Source: Shewanella denitrificans OS217 (GTDB lineage Bacteria > Pseudomonadota > Gammaproteobacteria > Enterobacterales > Shewanellaceae). Taken from it: 64,000 nt of DNA. A program made the position numbers and the translations under genes. The notes beneath the pieces are model-generated. The model was not told the DNA's origin, searched no databases, and saw only the letters and a list, made by a program, of their open reading frames with translations. This document shows positions 53,269 to 61,878 of the stretch, in pieces (positions within the stretch are counted from its first letter, which is position 1; each line of letters begins with the position of its first letter). The DNA is taken from assembly GCF_000013765.1 (NCBI RefSeq), contig NC_007954.1, positions 992,001-1,056,000 of the forward strand. The letters are read 5' to 3'.

Positions 53269-53442
53269 TTAAGTGATTGAAAACTCTAAATTACCACTTT
53301 GGTTCACTTCAATAAATAATCGAGTTTTATCTGTACATTGAATGCAAATTTCATTTGCGGTAGGTCGAAAAACTTTGGCAATCGACTTTCCACTTAATAA
53401 TGATTGAATTTGTTTTGCTTCTCTATCTAAATCAGCTTCCAT
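53269..53442 (-). CDS. Small AT-rich gene, 57-residue protein
   Basis: 57 residues: MEADLDREAKQIQSLLSGKS, then a beta-rich half (VFRPTANEICIQCTDKTRL, FIEVNQSGNLEFSIT). The shape (charged helix plus CTDKTRLFIEV-type strands) recalls small hypothetical proteins with a TDGTRLFVD-like motif that are common in integron cassettes, but I do not assign a function. GGAG lies 11 bases before the ATG. It is markedly AT-rich and lies between repeat A copies A6 and A7, which supports a mobile origin. Confidence 0.6.
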   Translation of the reverse strand: MEADLDREAKQIQSLLSGKSIAKVFRPTANEICIQCTDKTRLFIEVNQSGNLEFSIT

Positions 53443-53497
53443 TTACGATTAAACTCCAATATTCGAAAGGCATATGATAACTCATGGTGCTATAGAG

Positions 53498-53582
53498 CTG
53501 CCATGGGGCAGACGGTCGTCTCGCAAACACTTAATGGCTCACCTTTTCAGTATTTATGTACCTGTTAGCATTTAAAGATTAC
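53498..53582 (-). repeat. Repeat A, partial copy (A7)
   Basis: Retains the hairpin CTGCC-ATGG-GGCAG (53498-53511), GACGGTCGTCTCGCAAACAC, ATGGCTCACCTTTTCAGTAT and the GTTAGCATTTAAAGATT end; the left half is missing. The conserved ATG is changed to ATT in the minus-strand reading, so no peptide start. Confidence 0.78.
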
Positions 53583-53687
53583 AAACCTGACGTTAACGAG
53601 CTGTAAGCCTTCCCTCTGTATTCAACTCAAACTCGCTTTTGGACAGAATTGTGTTAAACAAAACCAACATAACTTAATTTCATTATT

Positions 53688-53862
53688 TCGAGTACAGGCT
53701 TGCCAAGGAATTTACTCATCGACACGCGTAAATACATCCTTGTAGCTCGCTTCGACGTCCAATTCTCTTAAATAAGGAATAGACGGTCGTCTCGCAAACA
53801 CTCATGGCTCACCTTATATATTTAGGTATAACCTGTTAGCTCTTAAAATCTAGAACCATACT
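53688..53862 (-). repeat. Repeat A, full copy (A8), joined to B
   Basis: GAGTACAGGCTTGCCAAGG; ATTTAC/GTAAAT stem around CATCGACACGC; CCTTGTAGCTCGCTTCGACG; hairpin CGTCCAATTC (53756-53765) with GAATAGACG (53777-53785); GGTCGTCTCGCAAACAC; CATGGCTCACC; end GTTAGCTCTTAAAATCTAG, continuing into B exactly as A2 does. A 29-codon minus-strand frame starts MSVCETTVYSLFKRIG. Confidence 0.82.
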
Positions 53863-54151
53863 GATGTTAACCCAAACAGTGCACTCATAGGTTACACCAA
53901 CTTCCCTCGAAGTTGCCGAAATAGGACGATTAAAATACCGTGAAATCATCAGGGATGATGGTTAAGGCTCGTAGGGCACATGGATGTGCTGTCGAGCCGT
54001 TAGGTATTTTCTTCGTCATATGAGGAAAAACAAATTCGCGGGCGGCACGGAGGGAGATCCAAGAGGGAGGATTTGCTGTTGAATCTTCCCTCTTGGCCAG
54101 TGCAGAGTGGAACCCTGCGACTTTGCTCCAAGCGAAGCTTGGACATCTTGC
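53863..54151. repeat. Repeat B, copy 2
   Basis: Same order of hairpins as copy 1: 53945-53962, 53966-53998, 54059-54096 (CCAAGAGGGAGGATT with AATCTTCCCTCTTGG) and 54127-54143 (TCCAAGC-GAA-GCTTGGA). Stems 3 and 4 carry substitutions on both arms relative to copy 1, keeping the pairing. An 82-codon minus-strand frame (53930-54178) is open but differs from copy 1 mostly at codon position 2. Confidence 0.8.
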
Positions 54152-54326
54152 TGCGTGTGATTGAGACTTTTTATGCAAGAATTGGTCTGTGGTTCATCTT
54201 GTATGCCCGCCTGCCCAGCAAACGATTAGGCAGCTTTAGGTTATTTGGCTTTTAACTATCCAATCTAGGCTTATGTTTAAGCTCACGGAACTGAACCCGC
54301 TTTCAACTGTTTTAAAAGCTGCAAAC

Positions 54327-54355
54327 AAAAACGCACTCCTTGGGAGTGCGTTTTT
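54327..54355 (-). terminator. Terminator after prs
   Basis: CGCACTCC / GGAGTGCG with flanking A and T runs, 69 bp past the prs stop; usable on the minus strand. Confidence 0.85.
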
Positions 54356-54423
54356 AGTGTTAGCGATTCTGTTCGAACTGAGTCACTAACCGATTAGTGG
54401 CTGAGCTCTTAGTGACTAAACTC

Positions 54424-55371
54424 TTAGTGACTAAACATGGCCGAGATTGATTCTTCGTTGCTGACGCGGCGGATGGCTTCTGCAAGTACGCCTGACATAG
54501 TCAACTGAGTGACTTTGCTGACGGCGAGCATCTCATCACTTAATGGCACAGTGTCGGTTACTATCACTTCATCGATCACTGAGTTGGCGATGTTTTCAGC
54601 CGCTTTGCCAGAAAACACTGGGTGAGTGGCGTAAGCGAATACGCGGTTAGCACCGTGCTCTTTTAAGGCTTCTGCTGCCTTACAAAGTGTGCCACCAGTG
54701 TCAATCATGTCATCGACTATGATGCAGTCACGGCCTTGTACATCACCAATGATGTGCATGACTTGAGCCACGTTCGCCATAGGGCGACGTTTGTCTATGA
54801 TGGCAAGATCTGAGTCATCAAGTAACTTAGCAACCGCGCGAGCGCGCACTACGCCGCCGATGTCAGGAGAGACAACCACAGGGTTATCAAGCTTCTTGGC
54901 TAGCATGTCTTCTAATAGCACTGGGCTACCGAATACGTTATCTACTGGCACATCGAAGAAACCTTGAATTTGTTCAGCGTGTAAGTCACAGGTTAATACT
55001 CTGTCTACACCCACGCTTGAAAGGAAATCGGCAACCACTTTAGCTGTGATAGGCACACGGGCACTACGAACGCGACGGTCTTGACGGGCGTAACCAAAAT
55101 ACGGGATTACCGCAGTAATGCGGCCAGCGGAGGCGCGGCGCAAGGCGTCGACCATCACTATGAGTTCCATTAGGTTATCGTTTGTCGGTGCACAAGTAGA
55201 TTGGATGATGAAGACATCCGCGCCACGTACATTTTCGTTGATCTGAACGCTGATTTCACCGTCGCTGAAACGGCCTACAACGGCATCTCCAAGTTTGCAA
55301 AATAGACGGTCGGCGATCTTTTTGGCTAGATTAGGGGTAGCGTTACCAGTAAAGAGCTTGATGTCGGGCAC
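54424..55371 (-). CDS. prs: Ribose-phosphate pyrophosphokinase
   Basis: 315 residues. Makes PRPP from ribose 5-phosphate and ATP for nucleotide, His and Trp synthesis. The N-terminus MPDIKLFTGNATPNLAKKIA, flexible-loop GYARQDRRVRSARVPITAK and PRPP-binding DCIIVDDMIDTGGTLCKAA are near-identical to the E. coli enzyme. Its stop codon lies inside a 15-bp tandem duplication (CTCTTAGTGACTAAA twice, 54406-54435). Last gene of the lolB-ispE-prs set; no tRNA gene is present between ispE and prs. Confidence 0.97.
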   Translation of the reverse strand: MPDIKLFTGNATPNLAKKIADRLFCKLGDAVVGRFSDGEISVQINENVRGADVFIIQSTCAPTNDNLMELIVMVDALRRASAGRITAVIPYFGYARQDRRVRSARVPITAKVVADFLSSVGVDRVLTCDLHAEQIQGFFDVPVDNVFGSPVLLEDMLAKKLDNPVVVSPDIGGVVRARAVAKLLDDSDLAIIDKRRPMANVAQVMHIIGDVQGRDCIIVDDMIDTGGTLCKAAEALKEHGANRVFAYATHPVFSGKAAENIANSVIDEVIVTDTVPLSDEMLAVSKVTQLTMSGVLAEAIRRVSNEESISAMFSH

Positions 55372-55462
55372 TTTATGAACCTCAGAAGTATGCTTAAAGT
55401 AAGTGGCTGAAAAACTGTTATCAGTTTACTGCATAAAACACATGCGTTTTTCAGAAGAGTCC

Positions 55463-56317
55463 TTAGGCGTTAGCGAGTCGCTCTAACAACGGCGATCTAT
55501 TCATGCCTTTGGCAACAAAACCTGTCATGTTCGGCGGTAATTCTGCCAAAACAGCTAAGGCTTGCTGTTCTTGTTCAAATTCCCCGAACACGCATGCGCC
55601 CGTTCCGGTCATTCTTGACGGCGCATATTCTACCAGCCAGCTTAAGGCATTGGCAACTTGAGGGTAGTGCGCTATCACGAGTTTTTCACAGTCATTTGAC
55701 CAGTGTTGGCTCATTAAATTGCTTAACGAAAGCTTTGGGGTATTACGGGTTAACTCGGGCGATTGGAAGATGGCTTGAGTCGACACATGCACATTGGGCA
55801 CTAGTACTAGGTACCATTTCTCAGCCGGTAATACCGGCTTAAGTTGTTCGCCAACGCCCTCAGCAAAAGAAGCTAAACCATGAATAAAAACAGGGACATC
55901 CGCGCCTAATTTGAGGCCGATTTCGGCCAGGATATCCACATGGTAATTAATATTCCACAGGGCGTTTAAGGCCACTAATGTGGTGGCCGCATCGGACGAA
56001 CCGCCGCCTAAACCACCGCCCATAGGCAATAATTTTTCCAGCCAAATGTCGGCGCCTTGGGTGACACCTGCGTGTTTTTGTAAGGATTTTGCGGCTTGAA
56101 GAATTAAGTTATCTTTATCAGCGACAACTTTGGATAATTCGCTGTGCAGCTTAATTTCACCGCAAAGATTCACTTGAAAGTCTAAATAGTCGCAGTGATC
56201 GATAAATTGAAACAAGGTTTGCAACTCGTGATAACCATCGTCTCTTTGGCCTGTGACATGCAAAAACAGATTCAGTTTAGCAGGAGCTGGCCAACTCTTT
56301 GAAATTGGGGGTCTCAT
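55463..56317 (-). CDS. ispE: 4-diphosphocytidyl-2-C-methyl-D-erythritol kinase
   Basis: 284 residues, GHMP kinase of the methylerythritol phosphate route to isoprenoids. WPAPAKLNLFLHVTGQRDDG at the start; ATP-binding glycine loop PMGGGLGGGSSDAATTL near residue 95; C-terminal MTGTGACVFGEF. Between lolB and prs, the usual order in gammaproteobacteria. Confidence 0.96.
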   Translation of the reverse strand: MRPPISKSWPAPAKLNLFLHVTGQRDDGYHELQTLFQFIDHCDYLDFQVNLCGEIKLHSELSKVVADKDNLILQAAKSLQKHAGVTQGADIWLEKLLPMGGGLGGGSSDAATTLVALNALWNINYHVDILAEIGLKLGADVPVFIHGLASFAEGVGEQLKPVLPAEKWYLVLVPNVHVSTQAIFQSPELTRNTPKLSLSNLMSQHWSNDCEKLVIAHYPQVANALSWLVEYAPSRMTGTGACVFGEFEQEQQALAVLAELPPNMTGFVAKGMNRSPLLERLANA

Positions 56318-56394
56318 CTGTGTATTGTCCCTAGGTTTTATTCACGATTTATAAGAGTCGGCTGCAGTTAATAGGGTTAACTGTTGATGATTCA

Positions 56395-57006
56395 TTATTG
56401 CTGAGTTTTGAGCGCTTGCCAGCGATTTATCTGAATTCTTACTTGTACGCCTGCACGCTCAATTTTAATTTGCTTAGGCACGCTGGCGCCGCTTTGTTGC
56501 TGCCAGCTTAAAAAGCTCACTTGCCAGTTGTGCTCAGGGGCTGGGCTTATCAAGCTCTTAATCAAACCATCGTCATGATAGGCGCTGATTTCATCATTAA
56601 CCCCCACTTGACCTGTGATCCATAAGGGTAAGTTATCTAAGGGAATAGACCAACCACTGACGGCTTCTAATAAGTCCTGGGGATTGCTGTCCACATATTC
56701 TTTACCGTCGACTTCGAGTCTTGCAAGGCCTGGCTTACTGTTGAGTGTTAGCACTGTGGTGCCAAGCATAGTGGTTAAGCTCAGTTGATTTTCTTCACCT
56801 AGATGAAACCAATAAAGGTTGGTGCTGAATTTGTCTGTGGGGGATTTTACCGCAATCTTACCTTGCAACTCCCACGCCTTAGCCTGCTTGCTTTGGCTCA
56901 CGTTTAAGGTTTGGTATTGCTCGCCTAAGGTGCTGGAACAGCCTGATAATAGGCTTGCAGCAACGAGCAGGCAGAGCAGAAGAGTATGATTTAAATTAAC
57001 GGGCAT
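56395..57006 (-). CDS. lolB: Outer-membrane lipoprotein receptor LolB
   Basis: 203 residues. The lipobox LLSGC places the mature lipoprotein in the outer membrane, where LolB accepts lipoproteins from LolA. Conserved features: AWELQGKIAVKSPTDKFSTN, NLYWFHLGEENQLSLTTMLG and SGWSIPLDNLPLWITGQ. Divergent from hemA, with the 256-bp gap holding both promoters, as in E. coli. Confidence 0.92.
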   Translation of the reverse strand: MPVNLNHTLLLCLLVAASLLSGCSSTLGEQYQTLNVSQSKQAKAWELQGKIAVKSPTDKFSTNLYWFHLGEENQLSLTTMLGTTVLTLNSKPGLARLEVDGKEYVDSNPQDLLEAVSGWSIPLDNLPLWITGQVGVNDEISAYHDDGLIKSLISPAPEHNWQVSFLSWQQQSGASVPKQIKIERAGVQVRIQINRWQALKTQQ

Positions 57007-57262
57007 CAGGCATCATTTTTGGCTGTGAGTTGGCCTCATGATACTTAGGTCATGAGTTTTTGTAAAAATCTTTAATCGCAATAATCACACTTTGCGCTCC
57101 GACAACTAGCCGCTAGAATCCCGTAAAACAACACAGTTAACAATAAAACAGTGATATTGGTCTGCTTTTATTCGCTTTTGTTAAGCCAATTGTGTTTTTA
57201 GTGGCGGCAATTGAGTAGAATGTGCCGATTAACGGTATGAGTCAGGATCCAAAACGAGTCAG

Positions 57263-58513
57263 ATGAGCTTAGTAGCAATCGGGATCAACCATAAAACGGC
57301 CACGGTAGACCTGCGAGAAAAAGTCGCTTTCTCCCCAGACAGCATTCATGACGCCATGAAAAGCCTAGCGAGTCGCACTCGCTCGGGGGAAGCTGTGATC
57401 TTGTCTACTTGTAATCGCACTGAGCTGTATTGCAACGATGCCGTTGCCACTGAAGTGATCGAATGGTTGGCAGACTATCATGACTTGAATTTGCAAGATT
57501 TGCTGGCCTGTACCTATCAACATGAAGACCAAGCCGCAGTGAAACACTTGATGCGGGTGGCAGCTGGGCTTGATTCTTTAGTCTTAGGTGAGCCGCAGAT
57601 TTTAGGCCAAGTAAAACAAGCCTTTGTCAAAGCCAAAGAAGCGGGCACCACGGCGCTGACCATAGACAGACTGTTTCAAAACACCTTTTCGGTGGCCAAG
57701 AAAGTGCGCACCGAAACCGAAATTGGCGCCGCCGCAGTGTCGGTGGCTTTTGCCGCAGTGAGTATGGCAAAACACATTTTCTCCTCGTTAAAAGCCACTA
57801 AAGTGTTACTCATAGGCGCAGGTGAAACCATAGAGCTGGTGGCAAAACACCTTAAAGATAATGGCGTGGCGTCAATCGTGGTCGCCAATCGTACTCTAGA
57901 GCGGGCCCAAGCTATGTGCCAAGCGTTCGATGCGACCGCCATTACCTTGCAACAAATTCCAGATTTTCTACCTAAGGCGGATATCGTGATATCCTCTACC
58001 GCCTCTCCTTTACCTATACTGGGTAAGGGCATGGTGGAAAAAGCCTTAAAGACCCGCCGCCATCAGCCCATGTTGCTGGTGGATATAGCGGTTCCTCGTG
58101 ATATCGAGGCCGAGGTGGGTGAGTTAGACGATGCCTTCCTTTATACTGTGGACGATCTGCATAGCATAATTGAACAAAACATGGCTTCTCGCAAAGAAGC
58201 CGCAGAACAAGCTGAATTAATTACTGAAGATCAATCACTGCTGTTTATGGAGTGGCTGACATCGTTAGAGTCTGTCGACAGTATTCGTGAGTACCGTACT
58301 CAGAGCTTGGTGATAAAAGACGAATTAGTGGAGCGTGCCTTGAACAAATTAGCTCAAGGTGGAGACAGTGAACAAGTGATAATCGAGTTAGCCAACAGGC
58401 TGACGAATCGTTTGATCCATTCGCCAACGCAAGCGCTTACCGTCGCGAGTCGCCAGGGAGACTTAACGACATTAGGTCAATTAAGAGCAGCCCTTGGATT
58501 AGATAAACACTAA
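57263..58513 (+). CDS. hemA: Glutamyl-tRNA reductase
   Basis: 416 residues. Reduces Glu-tRNA to glutamate-1-semialdehyde, the committed step of C5 haem synthesis. VAIGINHKTATVDLREKVAF at the start; catalytic Cys in VILSTCNRTELYCN (about residue 50); NADPH domain VLLIGAGETIELVAKHL; C-terminal dimerisation helix. First gene of hemA-prfA-prmC. Confidence 0.97.
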   Translation: MSLVAIGINHKTATVDLREKVAFSPDSIHDAMKSLASRTRSGEAVILSTCNRTELYCNDAVATEVIEWLADYHDLNLQDLLACTYQHEDQAAVKHLMRVAAGLDSLVLGEPQILGQVKQAFVKAKEAGTTALTIDRLFQNTFSVAKKVRTETEIGAAAVSVAFAAVSMAKHIFSSLKATKVLLIGAGETIELVAKHLKDNGVASIVVANRTLERAQAMCQAFDATAITLQQIPDFLPKADIVISSTASPLPILGKGMVEKALKTRRHQPMLLVDIAVPRDIEAEVGELDDAFLYTVDDLHSIIEQNMASRKEAAEQAELITEDQSLLFMEWLTSLESVDSIREYRTQSLVIKDELVERALNKLAQGGDSEQVIIELANRLTNRLIHSPTQALTVASRQGDLTTLGQLRAALGLDKH

Positions 58514-58527
58514 GGTTAGTGAGCTAA

Positions 58528-59613
58528 ATGAAACAATCGGTTATTGGCAAGCTTGAAGGCTTGCTTGAGCGTAATGAAGAAGTATTGGCCATGTTAGGCG
58601 ATGCAACGGTTATCTCAGATCAAGAGCGCTTTCGCGCCTTATCGAAAGAATATTCTCAACTTGAAGATGTAGTCAAAAGCTTCAAGGCCTTCCAGCAAGC
58701 CCAGCTAGACTTAGCCTCGGCGAAAGAAATGCTGCAAGAAGACGACGCCGAAATGCGTGAGATGGCCCAAGAAGAAATGAAAGCGGCCAAGAAAGTGATT
58801 GAGCAACTCGAAGATGAGCTGCAAATTCTATTGCTACCCAAAGATCCTAATGATGACACCAACGCCTTCTTAGAAATTCGCGCCGGTGCCGGTGGTGATG
58901 AAGCGGCGATTTTTGCTGGGGATTTATTCCGCATGTACAGCCGCTTCTGCGAAGCCAATAAATGGCAAGTGGAAGTGATGAACGTCAATGAAGCCGACTT
59001 AGGTGGCTTTAAAGAAATTATCGTTAAAGTTAGCGGTGAAGGCGTTTATGGCAAGTTAAAGTACGAGTCTGGCGGTCACAGGGTACAACGTGTGCCTGAG
59101 ACTGAATCTCAAGGCCGAGTTCATACTTCTGCCTGTACTGTGGTGGTGCTTCATGAAGTCCCTGAAGCCGAAGCGATTTCTATTAATCCCGCCGACTTAA
59201 AAGTAGACACCTTCCGCGCCTCGGGCGCAGGTGGTCAGCACGTGAACAAGACAGATTCTGCCATTCGTATTACCCATATTCCATCGGGGATCATAGTCGA
59301 ATGTCAGGATCAACGCTCACAGCACAAGAACCGTGCTCAAGCCATGAGCGTGTTAGCGGCCCGAATTCAAGCGATTGAAGATGAGAAGCGTCGCAGCGCA
59401 GAAGAGACGACGCGTCGTAGTCTTGTGGCCAGTGGCGATCGCTCTGAGCGCATTCGCACCTATAATTACCCTCAAGGACGAGTGAGCGATCACCGTATCA
59501 ACTTGACCCTTTATCGCTTAAACGAAATCATGGAAGGGGATTTAAATGCCTTGCTCGAACCTATTATGCTAGAGCATCAAGCGGATCTTCTTGCCGCCCT
59601 TGCCGATGAATAA
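58528..59613 (+). CDS. prfA: Peptide chain release factor 1
   Basis: 361 residues. Terminates translation at UAG and UAA. The GGQ motif is in [19 protein letters not shown] (about residue 235), and the stop-codon recognition PxT-type region lies in [13 protein letters not shown]. Starts 14 bp after hemA, as in enteric bacteria. Confidence 0.97.
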
Positions 59614-59622
59614 GGATAAGAT

Positions 59623-60477
59623 TTGACTAAATCTTCATACTCGACAATAGCCGAAGTGCTGCAATGGGCCTACTCTCAGTTGGCCTCAAGCTCAGATACT
59701 GCCCATGTGGATGCAGAAGTCTTGTTACTGCATTGTCTCAATAAGCCCAAGAGCTTTATTTACACTTGGCCTGAAAAAGCCTTATCTGTGCAGCAGTTTA
59801 GGGCATTCAATAATATGGTGCTTAAGCGCCAGCAGGGCGTACCTGTGGCGCATATTATTGGCGAGCGTGAGTTCTGGTCATTGCCATTTATCGTCAATGA
59901 GTCAACGCTAATTCCAAGGCCTGACACCGAAATCTTAGTGGAAACCGCCTTGAATTTAACCCTAAGCCCTCATGCCAAGGTGTTGGACTTAGGTACAGGC
60001 ACGGGGGCGATTGCCTTGTCGTTAGCCTCTGAGCGTCCTGACTGGAAAGTCACCGCTATCGATAAAGTGGATGAGGCGGTGGAGCTGGCTAAGGCTAATC
60101 GGCAAAACCTTAACCTGCCCCAAGTGGAAATTTTACAATCAGATTGGTTCAGTGCAGTTAAAGACAGGGATTTTGATTTAATCGTTTCCAACCCACCCTA
60201 TATCGATGCAGAAGATGAGCACCTTAACTTAGGGGATGTACGCTTCGAGCCTCAGAGTGCGTTAACTGCGGGTGAACATGGTTATGCGGACTTGTTCCAT
60301 ATTGCCGAACATGCCCGCGAACATTTAGTCCATGGGGGCTATTTACTGCTAGAACATGGCTTTGAACAAGCCATCAAGGTGCGTGAAAAACTCATCGAGT
60401 TAGGTTATCAACAGGTCGCCACAGTGCGTGACTTTGGTAGCAACGACAGGTGCACCTTGGGCCATTGGCTGAGTTAA
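59623..60477 (+). CDS. prmC: Release factor glutamine methyltransferase
   Basis: 284 residues from a TTG start (AAGGATAAGA upstream). Methylates the Gln of the GGQ motif in RF1/RF2. Catalytic NPPY in LIVSNPPYIDAED; SAM motif VLDLGTGTGAIALSL. It follows prfA by 9 bp, matching enzyme to substrate gene. Confidence 0.96.
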   Translation: MTKSSYSTIAEVLQWAYSQLASSSDTAHVDAEVLLLHCLNKPKSFIYTWPEKALSVQQFRAFNNMVLKRQQGVPVAHIIGEREFWSLPFIVNESTLIPRPDTEILVETALNLTLSPHAKVLDLGTGTGAIALSLASERPDWKVTAIDKVDEAVELAKANRQNLNLPQVEILQSDWFSAVKDRDFDLIVSNPPYIDAEDEHLNLGDVRFEPQSALTAGEHGYADLFHIAEHAREHLVHGGYLLLEHGFEQAIKVREKLIELGYQQVATVRDFGSNDRCTLGHWLS

Positions 60478-60596
60478 CCCTGATTTCAGCCAGTCTGAAT
60501 TATCATCCGCTATTTGAGGCTAGTTCATATTCACTTTACCCAAATTGATATAAACTAGCCGCCAATTTTATTCCCCTTATATTTGAGAATCAAAAC

Positions 60597-60983
60597 ATGG
60601 AAACCGTATATTTTGCCGTTAAGCATCTGCATTTAACCTTAGTGGCTACCAGTGTGATATTTTTCATTGTGCGTTTCGTTTTACAACTGCGCCAGTCGAG
60701 CATTATGGATAAGAAGTTTGTCAAAGTCGCTCCTCATGTTATTGATACATTTTTGCTTTTATCTGGGTTAGCCCTGTGCTTTATTATTCAGCAATTTCCG
60801 TTTGTCGATCCTTGGCTCACTGAGAAAATAATCGCCGTGGGTGCCTACATTCTGCTTGGCTATATGGCACTGAGAACCGATAGAAATAAACTGTTTAAAG
60901 TATTCGCCTTTATTGGTGCATTAGGCTGGGTAGTGTTTGCCGCCAAAATGGCAGTGTTTAAACAAGTCGCTCTGATAGGTTAA
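60597..60983 (+). CDS. sirB2: SirB2 family membrane protein
   Basis: 128 residues, four hydrophobic helices. HLHLTLVATSVIFFIVRF and KFVKVAPHVIDTFLLLSGLAL are the SirB2 family pattern. Role unknown (named from a Salmonella invasion-regulation screen). Sits between prmC and sirB1, the normal order. Confidence 0.9.
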   Translation: METVYFAVKHLHLTLVATSVIFFIVRFVLQLRQSSIMDKKFVKVAPHVIDTFLLLSGLALCFIIQQFPFVDPWLTEKIIAVGAYILLGYMALRTDRNKLFKVFAFIGALGWVVFAAKMAVFKQVALIG

Positions 60984-60992
60984 TGCGTCGTC

Positions 60993-61775
60993 ATGGATAA
61001 ACTTATGGATGACATACGCATCCCAGAAAGCGCATTTGAAATTTGTGAACACTTAGGGTTTACGCAGGCGAAATCGGCTCAATGGGCCTGGTTTGAGCTT
61101 GCTGGCGCCGTATTAAGTCATTATGTGGTTAATCAAGAGCAGCGTCTCAATGGTTTGCTGCGATGGTTTTATCAAGACTTAGGTTTTAGAGTTCGCGATG
61201 ACTATTTCAGCATTGAAGCCGCTGACTTAGGCCAGTGCATAATGACCCGCCAAGGCAATAGTACCAGTCTAGCGACTGTGCTGGTGTTACTGGCCAAGCA
61301 ACTGGATTTACAGCTAGAAGCCGTGCTGTTGCCTGGTAATACTGTGCTGAAAAGTACCGTTAATGGGGTGATCAAGTATCATGACCCACTGACGGGGGGC
61401 GAGCTGACTAAACATGGGCTTAAATCCCTCGTTCGCGGCGAGTTAGGCAATGAAGCTAGGCTAAAGCCGAGCCATCTAAAGCCTGCGACTCTTAAGCGTT
61501 TACTGAGCCGAATGATCCACGAACTTAAAGCCGGCTCCATAGTAAAACACAAGTTTGAACCTGCCATGGAGTGCTGCAGTCTACTGCTGCAATGGCACCC
61601 TGATGATGTGCATTTAAACCGTGAGCGGGCTTTTATCGCCCAACAACTGGGTTGCATTAAGGTGGCCATGTCAGATCTTCAACATTTTATTGACAACAGT
61701 CCCCACGATCCTGTGATAGAACTGGTCAAAATACAGTTAAAAGAGTTGAGCCAACAAGCACAGACCTATCATTAA
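60993..61775 (+). CDS. sirB1: SirB1 family protein (transglutaminase-like, TPR)
   Basis: 260 residues. MDKLMDDIRIPESAFEICEH, then a transglutaminase-like segment (LNGLLRWFYQDLGFR, MTRQGNSTSLATVLVLLAKQL) and a C-terminal TPR-like part (HPDDVHLNRERAFIAQQLG). The equivalent of the catalytic Cys of true transglutaminases is a Ser here (GNSTSL). Ten bases after sirB2; function unknown. Confidence 0.9.
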   Translation: MDKLMDDIRIPESAFEICEHLGFTQAKSAQWAWFELAGAVLSHYVVNQEQRLNGLLRWFYQDLGFRVRDDYFSIEAADLGQCIMTRQGNSTSLATVLVLLAKQLDLQLEAVLLPGNTVLKSTVNGVIKYHDPLTGGELTKHGLKSLVRGELGNEARLKPSHLKPATLKRLLSRMIHELKAGSIVKHKFEPAMECCSLLLQWHPDDVHLNRERAFIAQQLGCIKVAMSDLQHFIDNSPHDPVIELVKIQLKELSQQAQTYH

Positions 61776-61878
61776 GTCTGAATGGTTTCGCTAAGGGACA
61801 TTGGCTCAAGCAGCCACAAGCCTTAGGCAATAAAACAAAATAATAAATAGATATTGATAGCTATTAGGGAGAAACACT

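Noticed and set aside
55372..55462. Possible tRNA between ispE and prs, as in E. coli
   Set aside because: No cloverleaf or CCA-end pattern can be seen in the 91 bp.
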